From contig JAHBAL020000227.1 in the NCBI GenBank assembly GCA_018500105.2, positions 1 to 48,489 of the forward strand: a DNA stretch of 48,489 bases, written 5' to 3'. Under the pieces are notes generated by a model. The model searched no databases. It saw nothing but the letters and a program-made list of their open reading frames with translations, and was not told the DNA's origin. Position numbers and translations under genes: made by a program. Positions 27,466 to 37,014 of the stretch are shown one piece after another (positions within the stretch are counted from its first letter, which is position 1; every line of letters begins with the position of its first letter). Source of the stretch: Anaerolineae bacterium (GTDB taxonomy: Bacteria > Chloroflexota > Anaerolineae > J036 > Brachytrichaceae).

Positions 27466-27864
27466 TTAATCTGCTCGACTGACCATGCGCCCCAGTGGAC
27501 GCCCGCCGATGAGATGCAAGTGAATGTGATAGACGACTTGTCCGCCGTCATGATTCACATTCATCAACACACGGTAGCCGCTTTTGTCAATGCCCAATTC
27601 TTTGGCGAGCCGCTGCGCCGTGAGCATCAGTTTGCCGAGCAACTGCTCATCTTCGGGCGTGGCGTCATTTAGGGTTGGGATAATTTTATTGGGCACGACC
27701 AAAATATGCACCGGCGCGGCTGGGCTAATGTCGTGAAAGGCGGTGACAAATTCATCTTGATAGACGATTTTGGCTGGAATTTCACGCCGCACAATTTTGG
27801 CAAATAGGGTGTCGGTTGGGGCAGAATTGCTTAGAGATTGCGAATTTGTTGGGTGATCACTCAT
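27466..27864 (-). CDS. HIT (histidine triad) family protein
   Basis: TLFAKIVRREIPAKIVYQDEFVTAFHDISPAAPVHILVVPNK...GGQVVYHIHLHLIGGRPLG. Confidence 0.93.
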   Translation of the reverse strand: MSDHPTNSQSLSNSAPTDTLFAKIVRREIPAKIVYQDEFVTAFHDISPAAPVHILVVPNKIIPTLNDATPEDEQLLGKLMLTAQRLAKELGIDKSGYRVLMNVNHDGGQVVYHIHLHLIGGRPLGRMVSRAD

Positions 27865-28045
27865 GCGCTGATTATAATGAAGCAAGGATGGTAAGTGGTG
27901 CTAACTTAAGAGATAGATAGATTCAAAGAGGGGTAGGCTGATAAGACTAAAGTGGGGGGCAAATATAATCGCAGGTCTTTAAGATGTATCGCTTGTTGTT
28001 GGAATTTTGATCAGGCTATTAAGGTTGCTGAGGCGGTAAAACAAA

Positions 28046-29104
28046 ATGATTTCGCATAAGAAGCGTTGGTTCATGCTCATTTGGGCGGTATGGGCTGCGT
28101 TGTGGTATGGCATTGCTTATTTTCAGACCAGCATTGCAAAAACACAGGGCAATAAATCTGTACATGTGAGCGCGTTGGGTTATGTCATTGATGATGACGC
28201 GCAGGTGGTTCGCCGTCGTCCGAGTTCTCCTAATACACCAACTGAACGCAATGATGTGATCCCGATTGCTTTGCCGACCCCTGTGCCAACGCAGGTTCCG
28301 GTTGTGCCCACGCCATTGCCGCAGCCAATATTGACCCCTACCCCCTTGCGTATTTTGGCGAAATTGCCGCCAGAGCCAACGGTGATGGGCGTGCCGCCCA
28401 CGTTGTCGCCCGATGTGCTGCATCGCACTGCTCGCGTGCCGATCTTGATGTATCACTATATTTCGGTCCCGCCCAACGCCCAAGACCAGTTGCGGGTGAA
28501 TTTGTCTGTGCCGCCCGATCAGTTTGAAAGCCAGTTGAAATATTTGAAAGACAATGGCTATCAGACATTAAATTTATATGCTTTGCACGATCATTTGGTG
28601 AATCATACGCCATTGCCGCCGAAACCGATCGTTTTGACGTTTGACGACGGATATCGTGATCATTATGAGAATGCCTATCCTTTGTTAAAAAAATATGGCA
28701 TGGTCGGCACATTTTTCGTCTTTACCGATCCGGTGTTCCAAAATCACCCGGCCTATCTCACATGGGATATGGCGCGTGAAATGGCGGCCAACGGGATGGA
28801 TATCGAATCGCACACCAAAACGCACCCTGATTTGCGCAATCGCTCGAATGAGTTTTTGAATACGCAAATTTACACCCCGATAGACGCCATCACCGCCCAA
28901 ATCGGCAAACGTCCGCGCTTTTTTGCCTACCCCGCCGGGCAGTATGACGACAATGCCATGCGCGTATTGGCCGAAGCCCAGACTTGGGGCGCAGTGACCA
29001 CCCGCTGGGGGGCCAGCCATTCACTTGACACTTCACTCACTTGGCCGCGTATGCGAGTGAATTATGGCATGTCGGTCGAGGCGTTTGGGAAGATGTTTCG
29101 GTGA
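28046..29104 (+). CDS. Membrane-anchored polysaccharide deacetylase (NodB domain)
   Basis: N-terminal TM, Pro-rich linker, LTFDDGYRDHYENAYPLLKKYGMVGTFFVF, MDIESHTKTHPDL. Confidence 0.9.
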   Translation: MISHKKRWFMLIWAVWAALWYGIAYFQTSIAKTQGNKSVHVSALGYVIDDDAQVVRRRPSSPNTPTERNDVIPIALPTPVPTQVPVVPTPLPQPILTPTPLRILAKLPPEPTVMGVPPTLSPDVLHRTARVPILMYHYISVPPNAQDQLRVNLSVPPDQFESQLKYLKDNGYQTLNLYALHDHLVNHTPLPPKPIVLTFDDGYRDHYENAYPLLKKYGMVGTFFVFTDPVFQNHPAYLTWDMAREMAANGMDIESHTKTHPDLRNRSNEFLNTQIYTPIDAITAQIGKRPRFFAYPAGQYDDNAMRVLAEAQTWGAVTTRWGASHSLDTSLTWPRMRVNYGMSVEAFGKMFR

Positions 29105-29114
29105 GTTAACGATT

Positions 29115-29747
29115 ATGGGACATGTGCAGCGTTATATCCCTTATTTACGCTTGAGTGGTTTCCTGTTTCTGATTGCAGCTTTAAGTGTCATTATTACAAA
29201 TACGGTTATTTGGCTAGATCCACAAAATTTTGGTGCATTCCGTTTGTTTATATTATCCAATTTGTTGCAATTTGGCTGGGCAGGACTGGGTGTTTTCGCT
29301 TTATATCGCGTTTTAAGGCACACCCGAGCAGGTTTTTTTTATGATATTTCTTTGTTGTTAAGTGTTGTCGTATTGGTCATCTGGGGAATTGCTTATGGGA
29401 CTGTAATCATTTTCCCGCCTTCTTTTAGCGAACAAGTGCAACAATTTGAAAGCAAGCGATTTACAAGCAACGATGGTATTCAGCAAATCATGTTCGGTGC
29501 TTTAATTTTTGCGTTGTTTTGGTTGGGGGTTAGTTTAGGTATCAGCAATGTTTTACGTCGAATAGGTTTTTTTACGGCAGCATTAACTTTGATAATTTTA
29601 GGGTTAATGGCCTTTAAAATACTTGTCTCTCCTGTTATGATTGCTAGCGCTTTGATCCCGATTGGCTTAGGCTTACTCATCCGGCGTGTTCAATCATCGC
29701 CGACTATATCCCCTCATTTATCGTCCATCGGGGAATTTCCAAATTAG
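29115..29747 (+). CDS. Hypothetical multi-pass membrane protein
   Basis: Six or so hydrophobic segments; start chosen at MGHVQRYIP because the track start overlaps the deacetylase. Confidence 0.7.
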   Translation: MGHVQRYIPYLRLSGFLFLIAALSVIITNTVIWLDPQNFGAFRLFILSNLLQFGWAGLGVFALYRVLRHTRAGFFYDISLLLSVVVLVIWGIAYGTVIIFPPSFSEQVQQFESKRFTSNDGIQQIMFGALIFALFWLGVSLGISNVLRRIGFFTAALTLIILGLMAFKILVSPVMIASALIPIGLGLLIRRVQSSPTISPHLSSIGEFPN

Positions 29748-29814
29748 TTGCGAGACTAAGCGGTTTGACGTTGAGGTTTCTCGTATCAAACCACGTTTTA
29801 TAGATTACAAATAG

Positions 29815-30300
29815 TCAAGGCGCGAGTTTGATCGTTTTGCTGCCAGCCAGTATTGTTTTATTATTTTGTGTGTCATGAGCAATGGCTGTTACATTGTAGA
29901 CACGTGGTTCAAGCAAGGGTAAGGTAAAGGTTGCAACCCAGCCGCTACTAATAAAGTGAGCCTGTTGGGTAGTTTTTACTACATCTGGTCGGCTGAATCC
30001 CAGTTGAGCTATTTGGATGGGTGTTTCGTTGATTAAGACCTCCACCTTTTGAACTGGTTGATCTAATATACTGCTTGCTGCCCAACCCGATACAACAATT
30101 TGATTCCCTACTCTTAAATCACCAGTAAGGGTATCTAAATGCCCTTGCACCATACTTACATTTTTACTAAGTAACGCTTCATTGATTCTCTGATGATCGC
30201 TGTAAAACGATAATATCAAAATGGGCAAGCAAATTAAAGCACTTACCCATAACCAAGGGCTAACTTGAAGGGTTTGGATAAAGCGCCAAGCCTTTAACAT
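29815..30300 (-). CDS. Hypothetical membrane-anchored protein, Ig-like extracytoplasmic domain
   Basis: One N-terminal TM (VSALICLPILILSF); beta-rich body (GWAASSILDQPVQKVEVLINETPI). Confidence 0.6.
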   Translation of the reverse strand: MLKAWRFIQTLQVSPWLWVSALICLPILILSFYSDHQRINEALLSKNVSMVQGHLDTLTGDLRVGNQIVVSGWAASSILDQPVQKVEVLINETPIQIAQLGFSRPDVVKTTQQAHFISSGWVATFTLPLLEPRVYNVTAIAHDTQNNKTILAGSKTIKLAP

Positions 30301-30327
30301 TAAACTCGCATTATATAATTTTTACCT

Positions 30328-32184
30328 GTGGTGCTTGTCCGGCATAAACTTTTATTCCTTATCCTTCTATCTCATATCGTATTAGCGCAAACCTACTCAT
30401 TTACTACGCCGTCGTGGGGGTATTTTGATGAGACGGGGCATTATGCATATGCACGCTATATTGCGGTGAATAAACGATTGCCCGCCATGCGTTTGGCTGG
30501 AGAGGCTGGTTCGCTGGGCGTTACAGCCGACCAATCAACACAGCCGCCGCTTTATTATTTGTTTGCTGCGCTGCCTATTTTTTTTGTAGATGTGAGCGAT
30601 GACTTGCAGGCGCGGTTTACTGCGGGCGGGACAACATCTGTTGTGCCCAATTGGCAGCTTGACCAATTTCCTTACCGTGGCACAGTTTTGGCATTAAGGT
30701 TGTCGCGCGGGGTATCTACAATTTTCGGTGTGCTTGCAATTTTGTTTACTTATAAGGCTATTCGCACTGCGTTACCAGCAAAACCCAAAATGGCCTTATC
30801 CGCTACCGCGATACAAGCATGGTGGCCGCAGTTTGTGATGAGCAGCGCGGCTGTCAACAACGACATTGCTGTAACGTTATGGGGATCGCTGATGCTATGG
30901 ATATTTTTTAAAACGAGACAGATTGCTGAGATGCGCGTGCGTATAAGGTGGTATTGCCTAGTGATCTTTTGTAGCTTATTGGCACCGTTTATTAAAGGCA
31001 CAGGTGTTGCTTTAACGTTAAGTGCTTTTTTGTTTGTTTTGTCAGATCTATCCCAATATCTAAAATCTAATGGTCGAGCACGACACCGCGTTTGGCTGTT
31101 GATGTTTTTCTCTAGCTTTACTGCTGTTGTAGTCATATTGGCTGTTTGGTTGTTTCCTCGAACGTTCGAGGCTTTATTTGCACGTTTGTTTTTCGATATG
31201 GTAACTGGTGCGCCTGTATATTTGAGCAACGCATCACCGTTTACGTTAATTCAGGCGCAACTCAAAGCGGGGGTTTGGCTAACATCGCAAAATTGGACAG
31301 CAACATTTAAAACGCTTTTTGCTGTTTTTGGTTGGGGGCGCTTAGAGTTGCCAGAATATTGGTATCGAATTGCGCTATTCGTGTCAGTATTGCCACTAAT
31401 TGGTATGATTTTTGCTTGGATTGATCGTCGGTATCGCTCAGTAGTGTTTGTTGCTTTATTATTCGTAGGATCTAGTTTGCTAATTGGGCAACTGTGGTTA
31501 TCTCGTTTTTCATTAATCCAGCCGTCAATTCTTACCTCAATCCCGGGGCGATATCTTTTTCCATCCTTAGGTGCAATCATATTTTTAATTGCATATGGCT
31601 TATATTACTTGCCCGATACCATAGGCAAAATTGGGCGTTTGGTTGTTCCAAGTGGTATTGCACTAACAGCTGTGTTGATCCCATGGCTAGTCTTTGTGCC
31701 TGCTTATCGTCCATACCCTTTATTGAACTTACAACAACTTCCGAGCGCGGCAAGATTATTGAAAACGCCAATTACATTTGGCAATAAAATTCAATTGTTT
31801 GCTTATGCACATCCGATACAACAACCAGAAACGCGTTGTACGACAATAACTCTTTTCTGGCGGGCAGTGGCTAACCCAGAGATGGATTATTGGCTTTTGT
31901 TGCAAGTGCTAGATGCGCGTTTACCCAATAGTGAATTTCAACGCACACCGGGACGTGGCAACTTCCCTACTTCGCAATGGCAGGTGGGCGACGTTTTTTC
32001 TGAAACTTATTGTGTCCCTAAATATGATCGGACTATTGTGGGCGGGAATTTAAAAATTGTATGGTTTTTACATGATTCAACGTTGCTGCCAATGTCATTG
32101 ACACGTAAGACTCCTTTGTCGAGTACTTGTGAGCAGTTAGGTCCATGTGATGCCATCTTAAATTTTGAGGAAATAGAAAAATAA
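30328..32184 (+). CDS. Multi-pass membrane protein, DUF2142/GT-C-like
   Basis: 618 aa, many TMs; N-terminal TPSWGYFDETGHYAYARYIAVNKRLP and QSTQPPLYYLFAALP as in GT-C/DUF2142 proteins. Confidence 0.65.
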   Translation: MVLVRHKLLFLILLSHIVLAQTYSFTTPSWGYFDETGHYAYARYIAVNKRLPAMRLAGEAGSLGVTADQSTQPPLYYLFAALPIFFVDVSDDLQARFTAGGTTSVVPNWQLDQFPYRGTVLALRLSRGVSTIFGVLAILFTYKAIRTALPAKPKMALSATAIQAWWPQFVMSSAAVNNDIAVTLWGSLMLWIFFKTRQIAEMRVRIRWYCLVIFCSLLAPFIKGTGVALTLSAFLFVLSDLSQYLKSNGRARHRVWLLMFFSSFTAVVVILAVWLFPRTFEALFARLFFDMVTGAPVYLSNASPFTLIQAQLKAGVWLTSQNWTATFKTLFAVFGWGRLELPEYWYRIALFVSVLPLIGMIFAWIDRRYRSVVFVALLFVGSSLLIGQLWLSRFSLIQPSILTSIPGRYLFPSLGAIIFLIAYGLYYLPDTIGKIGRLVVPSGIALTAVLIPWLVFVPAYRPYPLLNLQQLPSAARLLKTPITFGNKIQLFAYAHPIQQPETRCTTITLFWRAVANPEMDYWLLLQVLDARLPNSEFQRTPGRGNFPTSQWQVGDVFSETYCVPKYDRTIVGGNLKIVWFLHDSTLLPMSLTRKTPLSSTCEQLGPCDAILNFEEIEK

Positions 32185-32284
32185 GACCTTAGTTGTAGGA
32201 CGTGGAGTTGCTAAAAAATATGATTATTCATGGCATGTGGTATAGTTATTATGTGGTTGTTAAGTGGCGCATGGAGGTCGCATA

Positions 32285-32431
32285 ATGAAAATAAACCAGC
32301 TTAATAGAATTATTATTTTTGCTGTTTTGTTAGCTGCGTTTGCGTTAGCTGCAACTATTTCCATGACATCGGCAGACCTAAGCGGGGGTTACGTTGCCTC
32401 GCCGTTGCCACATGGGTTCGAAGGGCGGTAA
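32285..32431 (+). CDS. Small 48-aa putative secreted/membrane peptide
   Basis: GGAGG RBS; MKINQLNRIIIFAVLLAAFALAATISMTSADLSGGYVASPLPHGFEGR. Not in the ORF track (<60 aa). Confidence 0.5.
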   Translation: MKINQLNRIIIFAVLLAAFALAATISMTSADLSGGYVASPLPHGFEGR

Positions 32432-32521
32432 TATTTTAAATATTTTAAATGAACATAAAATGATAAATGTTCTTTGGTATAATTAGTAGATATATTTATA
32501 TTTATTAAAGGTAAAGGTAAC

Positions 32522-32938
32522 ATGAATATAGTAACCCAAAAATCAAATAACTTTGTGCGCCAATTAGTTTTGGCAACAGTGATGGCACTTGCTGCCTTGA
32601 GTCTCTGGGGGCTTGCGATGTCACGCGGCGACGGAAGTGGCGCAGTTGGTGGTCCGTCAGGATCAGATCCCACTACGAACACTTGTGTTTTGTTTCAAAA
32701 TACAGGGTGTGTTAAAGTGGTTGATCCATCTCTTGCTCCAACAGGTAGCCGGGGTATTGCTATGACGGTGAAGCAAGTAAATGATGCCCCGGATGAAAAA
32801 ATCCTAATTGTTTGTACTACATCAGGTACGGGGGTGCGCTTGCCAGCTGGCCGCATTGACTCAAATTTTAATCTTGGAAACTATATTAGCGAGCCACCCG
32901 GTAGCTTAGAAAATAAATTTGAGCCACTTTGCCCCTAA
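32522..32938 (+). CDS. Hypothetical secreted protein
   Basis: 138 aa, hydrophobic N-terminal segment, Gly/Ser-rich stretch, four Cys. Confidence 0.55.
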   Translation: MNIVTQKSNNFVRQLVLATVMALAALSLWGLAMSRGDGSGAVGGPSGSDPTTNTCVLFQNTGCVKVVDPSLAPTGSRGIAMTVKQVNDAPDEKILIVCTTSGTGVRLPAGRIDSNFNLGNYISEPPGSLENKFEPLCP

Positions 32939-32972
32939 TTATTTGCCGTAATTAGAATTTACTTACTAATGA

Positions 32973-33003
32973 AACAGTCTGTAACGTAGTTACGGGCTGT
33001 TTT
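32973..33003 (+). terminator. Terminator-like hairpin aacagtctgtaac-gta-gttacgggctgtt followed by T-rich tract
   Basis: Imperfect stem followed by ttatttt. Confidence 0.65.
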
Positions 33004-33013
33004 ATTTTTATAA

Positions 33014-34180
33014 ATGTTTGACAAATACGCTTTTCGTTTTTTTTTCATCGTTGCTTTTACTGGTGTTTCGTCTTTTGTATTTACGCCTTTATATCTGCAA
33101 GCCTCTGCCCCAAAATATCAGCTTATTGCTGCTGGCGAAACGCATACCTGTGCTATCACTGATAATAGCTCGGTAGTCTGTTGGGGATATAACTATGAAG
33201 GTCAGTTGGGAGATGGTACGCAGATTAGTCGTAGTTCTCCAGCTAATGTTATCAATCTGGCACAGCCTGTTGCTCAGCTTTCATCCGGTGGAAATCACAC
33301 TTGTGCCTTGACCAAGACAGGCAATGTATTTTGTTGGGGTAGCAATCGGTATGGACAATTGGGGGATGGTAGTCAGGAGCGCCGCACAAGCCCAGCTCAA
33401 GTTAGTGGGTTGAATGGCGTCTTGGCATTGTCATCTGGATCATGGCACACTTGTGCGGTTTTAGCAGATAGCGTTAAATGCTGGGGTTGGAATGGTGCGG
33501 GGTTACTGGGTGACGGCACACAAACAGATCAATTAACACCAGCTAACGTTCAAGGATCTCTGCGAGGGGTGCAACACATAGCCGTTGGTGCAACTCATAC
33601 GTGCATTTTAATTAATAGCGGTGTTAAATGTTGGGGCTATAACAACTATGGGCAGTTGGGGGATGGTTCAACCCTATCGAAAACTAGTCCAACTGACGTA
33701 ATAGGGCTTGAAGTAGATGTGCAATCAATTTCGGTAGGTGATTGGCATACGTGTGCGATCAAAAAAGACGGAACCATATGGTGTTGGGGATATAACTTAG
33801 CTTATCAGATCGGTGACGGGACACAGATAGATCGTTCGATCCCAGTGAAGGTTGCAAATTTGGTTGGTTCGTTTGCTCAGATCAGTGCAGGAGGTGCACA
33901 TACATGTGTGCGTACTATGGCTGGCATGGCTAAATGTTGGGGCGTAAATGACTCAAAGCAACTGGGAGATGATTCATTTGAGCCTCATAATACAATTATA
34001 GATGTCTCGGTGCTGCCAAAACCTATTTTGGATATCAGTAGTGGTGGTAAGCATACGTGTGCAATTTTGCTGAGCGGCGAATATTTTTGTTGGGGGTATA
34101 ACGCAACTGGGCAGCTTGGTAATGGTATTATGAATACTGCATCTTTATTCCAAGTCTTTTTGCCTTTTGCTGCGCGTTGA
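33014..34180 (+). CDS. Secreted RCC1-repeat (beta-propeller) protein
   Basis: Repeated HTCAI...VWCWGYN..GQLGDGT...SP..V motifs; signal-like N-terminus; C-terminal FQVFLPFAAR. Confidence 0.9.
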   Translation: MFDKYAFRFFFIVAFTGVSSFVFTPLYLQASAPKYQLIAAGETHTCAITDNSSVVCWGYNYEGQLGDGTQISRSSPANVINLAQPVAQLSSGGNHTCALTKTGNVFCWGSNRYGQLGDGSQERRTSPAQVSGLNGVLALSSGSWHTCAVLADSVKCWGWNGAGLLGDGTQTDQLTPANVQGSLRGVQHIAVGATHTCILINSGVKCWGYNNYGQLGDGSTLSKTSPTDVIGLEVDVQSISVGDWHTCAIKKDGTIWCWGYNLAYQIGDGTQIDRSIPVKVANLVGSFAQISAGGAHTCVRTMAGMAKCWGVNDSKQLGDDSFEPHNTIIDVSVLPKPILDISSGGKHTCAILLSGEYFCWGYNATGQLGNGIMNTASLFQVFLPFAAR

Positions 34181-34225
34181 CGTTGAGTGTCTATTCAAAA
34201 TGTGAGTTTTGCTGGTAGGTTAGAA

Positions 34226-35251
34226 ATGAGAATTTCTGTCGCATTATGCACCTATAATGGCGCGATCTATTTAAATGAGCAATTGCAAAGCCTGATGCAA
34301 CAAAGCCGTTTACCGGATGAGTTGATTATTTGTGATGATGCTTCGACGGATGACACCCTAATAATTGCTCGCAGATTTGCTGATCAAGCTCCTTTTGTGA
34401 CACGGGTTCTTGCAAATGCAAACAGAGTAGGGACATCAAAAAACTTTGAGCGTGCTTTAATAGCGAGTTCAGGTGACATCATCGCATTATGTGACCAAGA
34501 TGATGTGTGGCTCTACAATAAGTTAGCTAAGTTATCGTCTATATTTGCTGCGCATCCTCAGGCTGGTTATGTTTTCTCAGACGCTTTGGTCGTAGATAAA
34601 CATTTAAAGCCGTTAAACCCACCTCGGCAGTTGTGGGCATCTGTAGGATTTACAGACGAAGATATTGAGATGTTTTGCGCCTGTGATGCAATGTCGCAGG
34701 TGCAACGATTATTAAGACGAACATTAGTGACAGGCACGACCATGGCTTTTCGCAGTCATTTACGCAAATTCATTTTCCCTATTCCTTCAGAATGGGTGCA
34801 TGATGCGTGGATTTCACTTGTTTTGTCAATCTTTGGTTGGTATGGCGTGCCTGTAAATGCAGCATTGGTGCAATATCGGCAGCATGAATCTCAGCAATTA
34901 GGTGTGCGATCGGGATTGGCGATTCATTCGCCCCAAGTAAATAATGTGGCAAAATTTAAAATTTTTCGCGGTATGGATAAATCGGATAAATTGGGTAAGC
35001 GGCTTGAATCATTGAAGGCGATACAAGTATTAGCGCAGCATTTGTTAATTCAGCAGAATGCCGAAGGCCCTTTGCCTGACTCAGTGATGCGAGTCGTGAA
35101 TGCTTATATCCAACATTCTCAAGATCGAGTAGCAGCTTATCAAGCTACAGGATTACGTCGGTGGCGAATTATCCTAAACTCATTGTTCTCAGGGAACTAC
35201 CACATTTACTCAAACCGTTATTCGAGTATTATCAAAGATACGTTTACATAA
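34226..35251 (+). CDS. Glycosyltransferase family 2
   Basis: MRISVALCTYNGAIYLNEQLQSLMQQSRLPDELIICDDASTDDT; ALCDQDDVW. Confidence 0.9.
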   Translation: MRISVALCTYNGAIYLNEQLQSLMQQSRLPDELIICDDASTDDTLIIARRFADQAPFVTRVLANANRVGTSKNFERALIASSGDIIALCDQDDVWLYNKLAKLSSIFAAHPQAGYVFSDALVVDKHLKPLNPPRQLWASVGFTDEDIEMFCACDAMSQVQRLLRRTLVTGTTMAFRSHLRKFIFPIPSEWVHDAWISLVLSIFGWYGVPVNAALVQYRQHESQQLGVRSGLAIHSPQVNNVAKFKIFRGMDKSDKLGKRLESLKAIQVLAQHLLIQQNAEGPLPDSVMRVVNAYIQHSQDRVAAYQATGLRRWRIILNSLFSGNYHIYSNRYSSIIKDTFT

Positions 35252-35273
35252 AGCATATTTTTATGTTATTTTC

Positions 35274-36194
35274 ATGGCGAACGAGCAAGTTAACATTTTG
35301 TTGTCGTCTTACAACAGCGCTTCTTTTTTGCGGGCACAGCTAGATAGTTTGCTGACCCAAACCTATCCGTCGTTACACATAATTATTCGTGACGACGGAT
35401 CATCTGATGGCACCCCCGCTATTTTGGCTGAATATGCCAATGCTTATTCTCAGCAAATTACAGTTGTTTTAGGCGAACATATTGGTGCTGCTGCCAGCTT
35501 TTTTCAATTGTTGGTTGAAAGTAGTGACTATAGCGACTATTTTGCATTTTGTGATCATGATGATATTTGGTTTGAAGACAAAGTTGCGAAGGCGGTGCAA
35601 ATAATACGCAAGATGCCAGACGGCCAACCCAATTTATATTGTGGTCGCCGCATATGTGTAGATATAAATTTGAAAGAAGTTGGCTATAGCCTACTCCCAA
35701 CTTATGTTGGTTATGAAAATGCCTTGGTTGAAAATATTGTCGCTGGTTGCACCGTCTTAATGAATAAAGCAGCGCGGCGATTGCTTTGTCAGGTCATCCC
35801 CAAAAAGATGATTATGTACGATTGGTGGTGTTATTTAGTTGTTTCTGCATTTGGATACGTGCATTACGATGCACAACCATATATGCTGTATCGGCAACAT
35901 GCAGGGAATTTGAAGGGTGACACCCCCTTATGGTATAAGCGATTGTGGCAGCGCGGCTTGCGCTTGTTGCGTCAGCGCCGAGGGGTATATACAATTAGTG
36001 ATCAAGTTGCCGAATTTGTGCATCATTATGGCGAGTGTTTAGCCCCTGAAAGACGTGATATGGCGCAAGCGTTATTAATGGCTCGTAGAAATTTGGCTGC
36101 GCGGATAGCTTATGCACTACACACCCCGTTACGACGACAAACTTATTATGATCAACGCTTATTGCAATTTCTTATTGCGGCGGGGTTATATTAA
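35274..36194 (+). CDS. Glycosyltransferase family 2 (tandem with previous)
   Basis: VNILLSSYNSASFLRAQLDSLLTQTYPSLHIIIRDDGSSDGT; FCDHDDIWF. Confidence 0.9.
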   Translation: MANEQVNILLSSYNSASFLRAQLDSLLTQTYPSLHIIIRDDGSSDGTPAILAEYANAYSQQITVVLGEHIGAAASFFQLLVESSDYSDYFAFCDHDDIWFEDKVAKAVQIIRKMPDGQPNLYCGRRICVDINLKEVGYSLLPTYVGYENALVENIVAGCTVLMNKAARRLLCQVIPKKMIMYDWWCYLVVSAFGYVHYDAQPYMLYRQHAGNLKGDTPLWYKRLWQRGLRLLRQRRGVYTISDQVAEFVHHYGECLAPERRDMAQALLMARRNLAARIAYALHTPLRRQTYYDQRLLQFLIAAGLY

Positions 36195-36206
36195 TTAAGA
36201 ATAGAT

Positions 36207-36962
36207 ATGTCGGATGTTCAAGTTGATTTAGTAAATGCTTCGTTACGGTTTCGCATTTATCATAATCCTACCCCCTCATTAAAGGAAACCATCACAAGTC
36301 GGTTTACACGTCGCAAACAGCTTTTTAATACGATCACCGAATTTTATGCGCTCAAAGATATCACGCTAAGTATCAAGCGCGGTGAACGGGTAGGGATTGT
36401 TGGCTTAAATGGCGCAGGCAAATCTACCTTGCTCAAGGTGATTGCGGGTGTATATCCATTGCATCAGGGTTCGTTACGGGTGAAGGGTCGTGTTATTCCG
36501 CTTATTGAATTAGGGACTGGTTTCAATATGGAGATGAGCGGGCGTGATAATATCTACTTAAATGGGGCCATGCTTGGCTTTTCGCCTACCGAGATGCAAG
36601 CTTATGAGCAGAAAATTATTGATTTTGCAGAGATTCACGAATTTATTGACTTGCCGCTAAAGTATTTTTCAAGCGGCATGAGTATGCGACTGGCATTTTC
36701 AATTGCAACTTTGATCCAACCCGAAATTTTGATTGTGGATGAGATATTCGCTGGCGGCGATGCTAAATTTGTTGGCAAAGCCACTGCCCGCATGAATAAT
36801 CTGATTAATAGCACCCCGATTGTTATTTTTGTGTCGCACCGAGCTGAACTCGTAAAGCAGATTTGCAACCGTGTTGTGGTATTGCATAAAGGACAATTGA
36901 TGAACGATGGCGACCCAGAAACAATGATCCAATATTATATGGATCATATTGTTGCTGGATAG
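36207..36962 (+). CDS. Polysaccharide ABC exporter ATP-binding protein (Wzt/RfbB/TagH-like, short form)
   Basis: GLNGAGKSTLLKVIAGVYPLHQG; FSSGMSMRLAFSIATLIQPEILIVDEIFAGGD. 251 aa, no C-terminal glycan-binding extension. Confidence 0.9.
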   Translation: MSDVQVDLVNASLRFRIYHNPTPSLKETITSRFTRRKQLFNTITEFYALKDITLSIKRGERVGIVGLNGAGKSTLLKVIAGVYPLHQGSLRVKGRVIPLIELGTGFNMEMSGRDNIYLNGAMLGFSPTEMQAYEQKIIDFAEIHEFIDLPLKYFSSGMSMRLAFSIATLIQPEILIVDEIFAGGDAKFVGKATARMNNLINSTPIVIFVSHRAELVKQICNRVVVLHKGQLMNDGDPETMIQYYMDHIVAG

Positions 36963-37014
36963 CACAGTAGCCGATAAGTCAGAATTGAGAAAACCTTTCA
37001 CCCAATAAGAGAAT

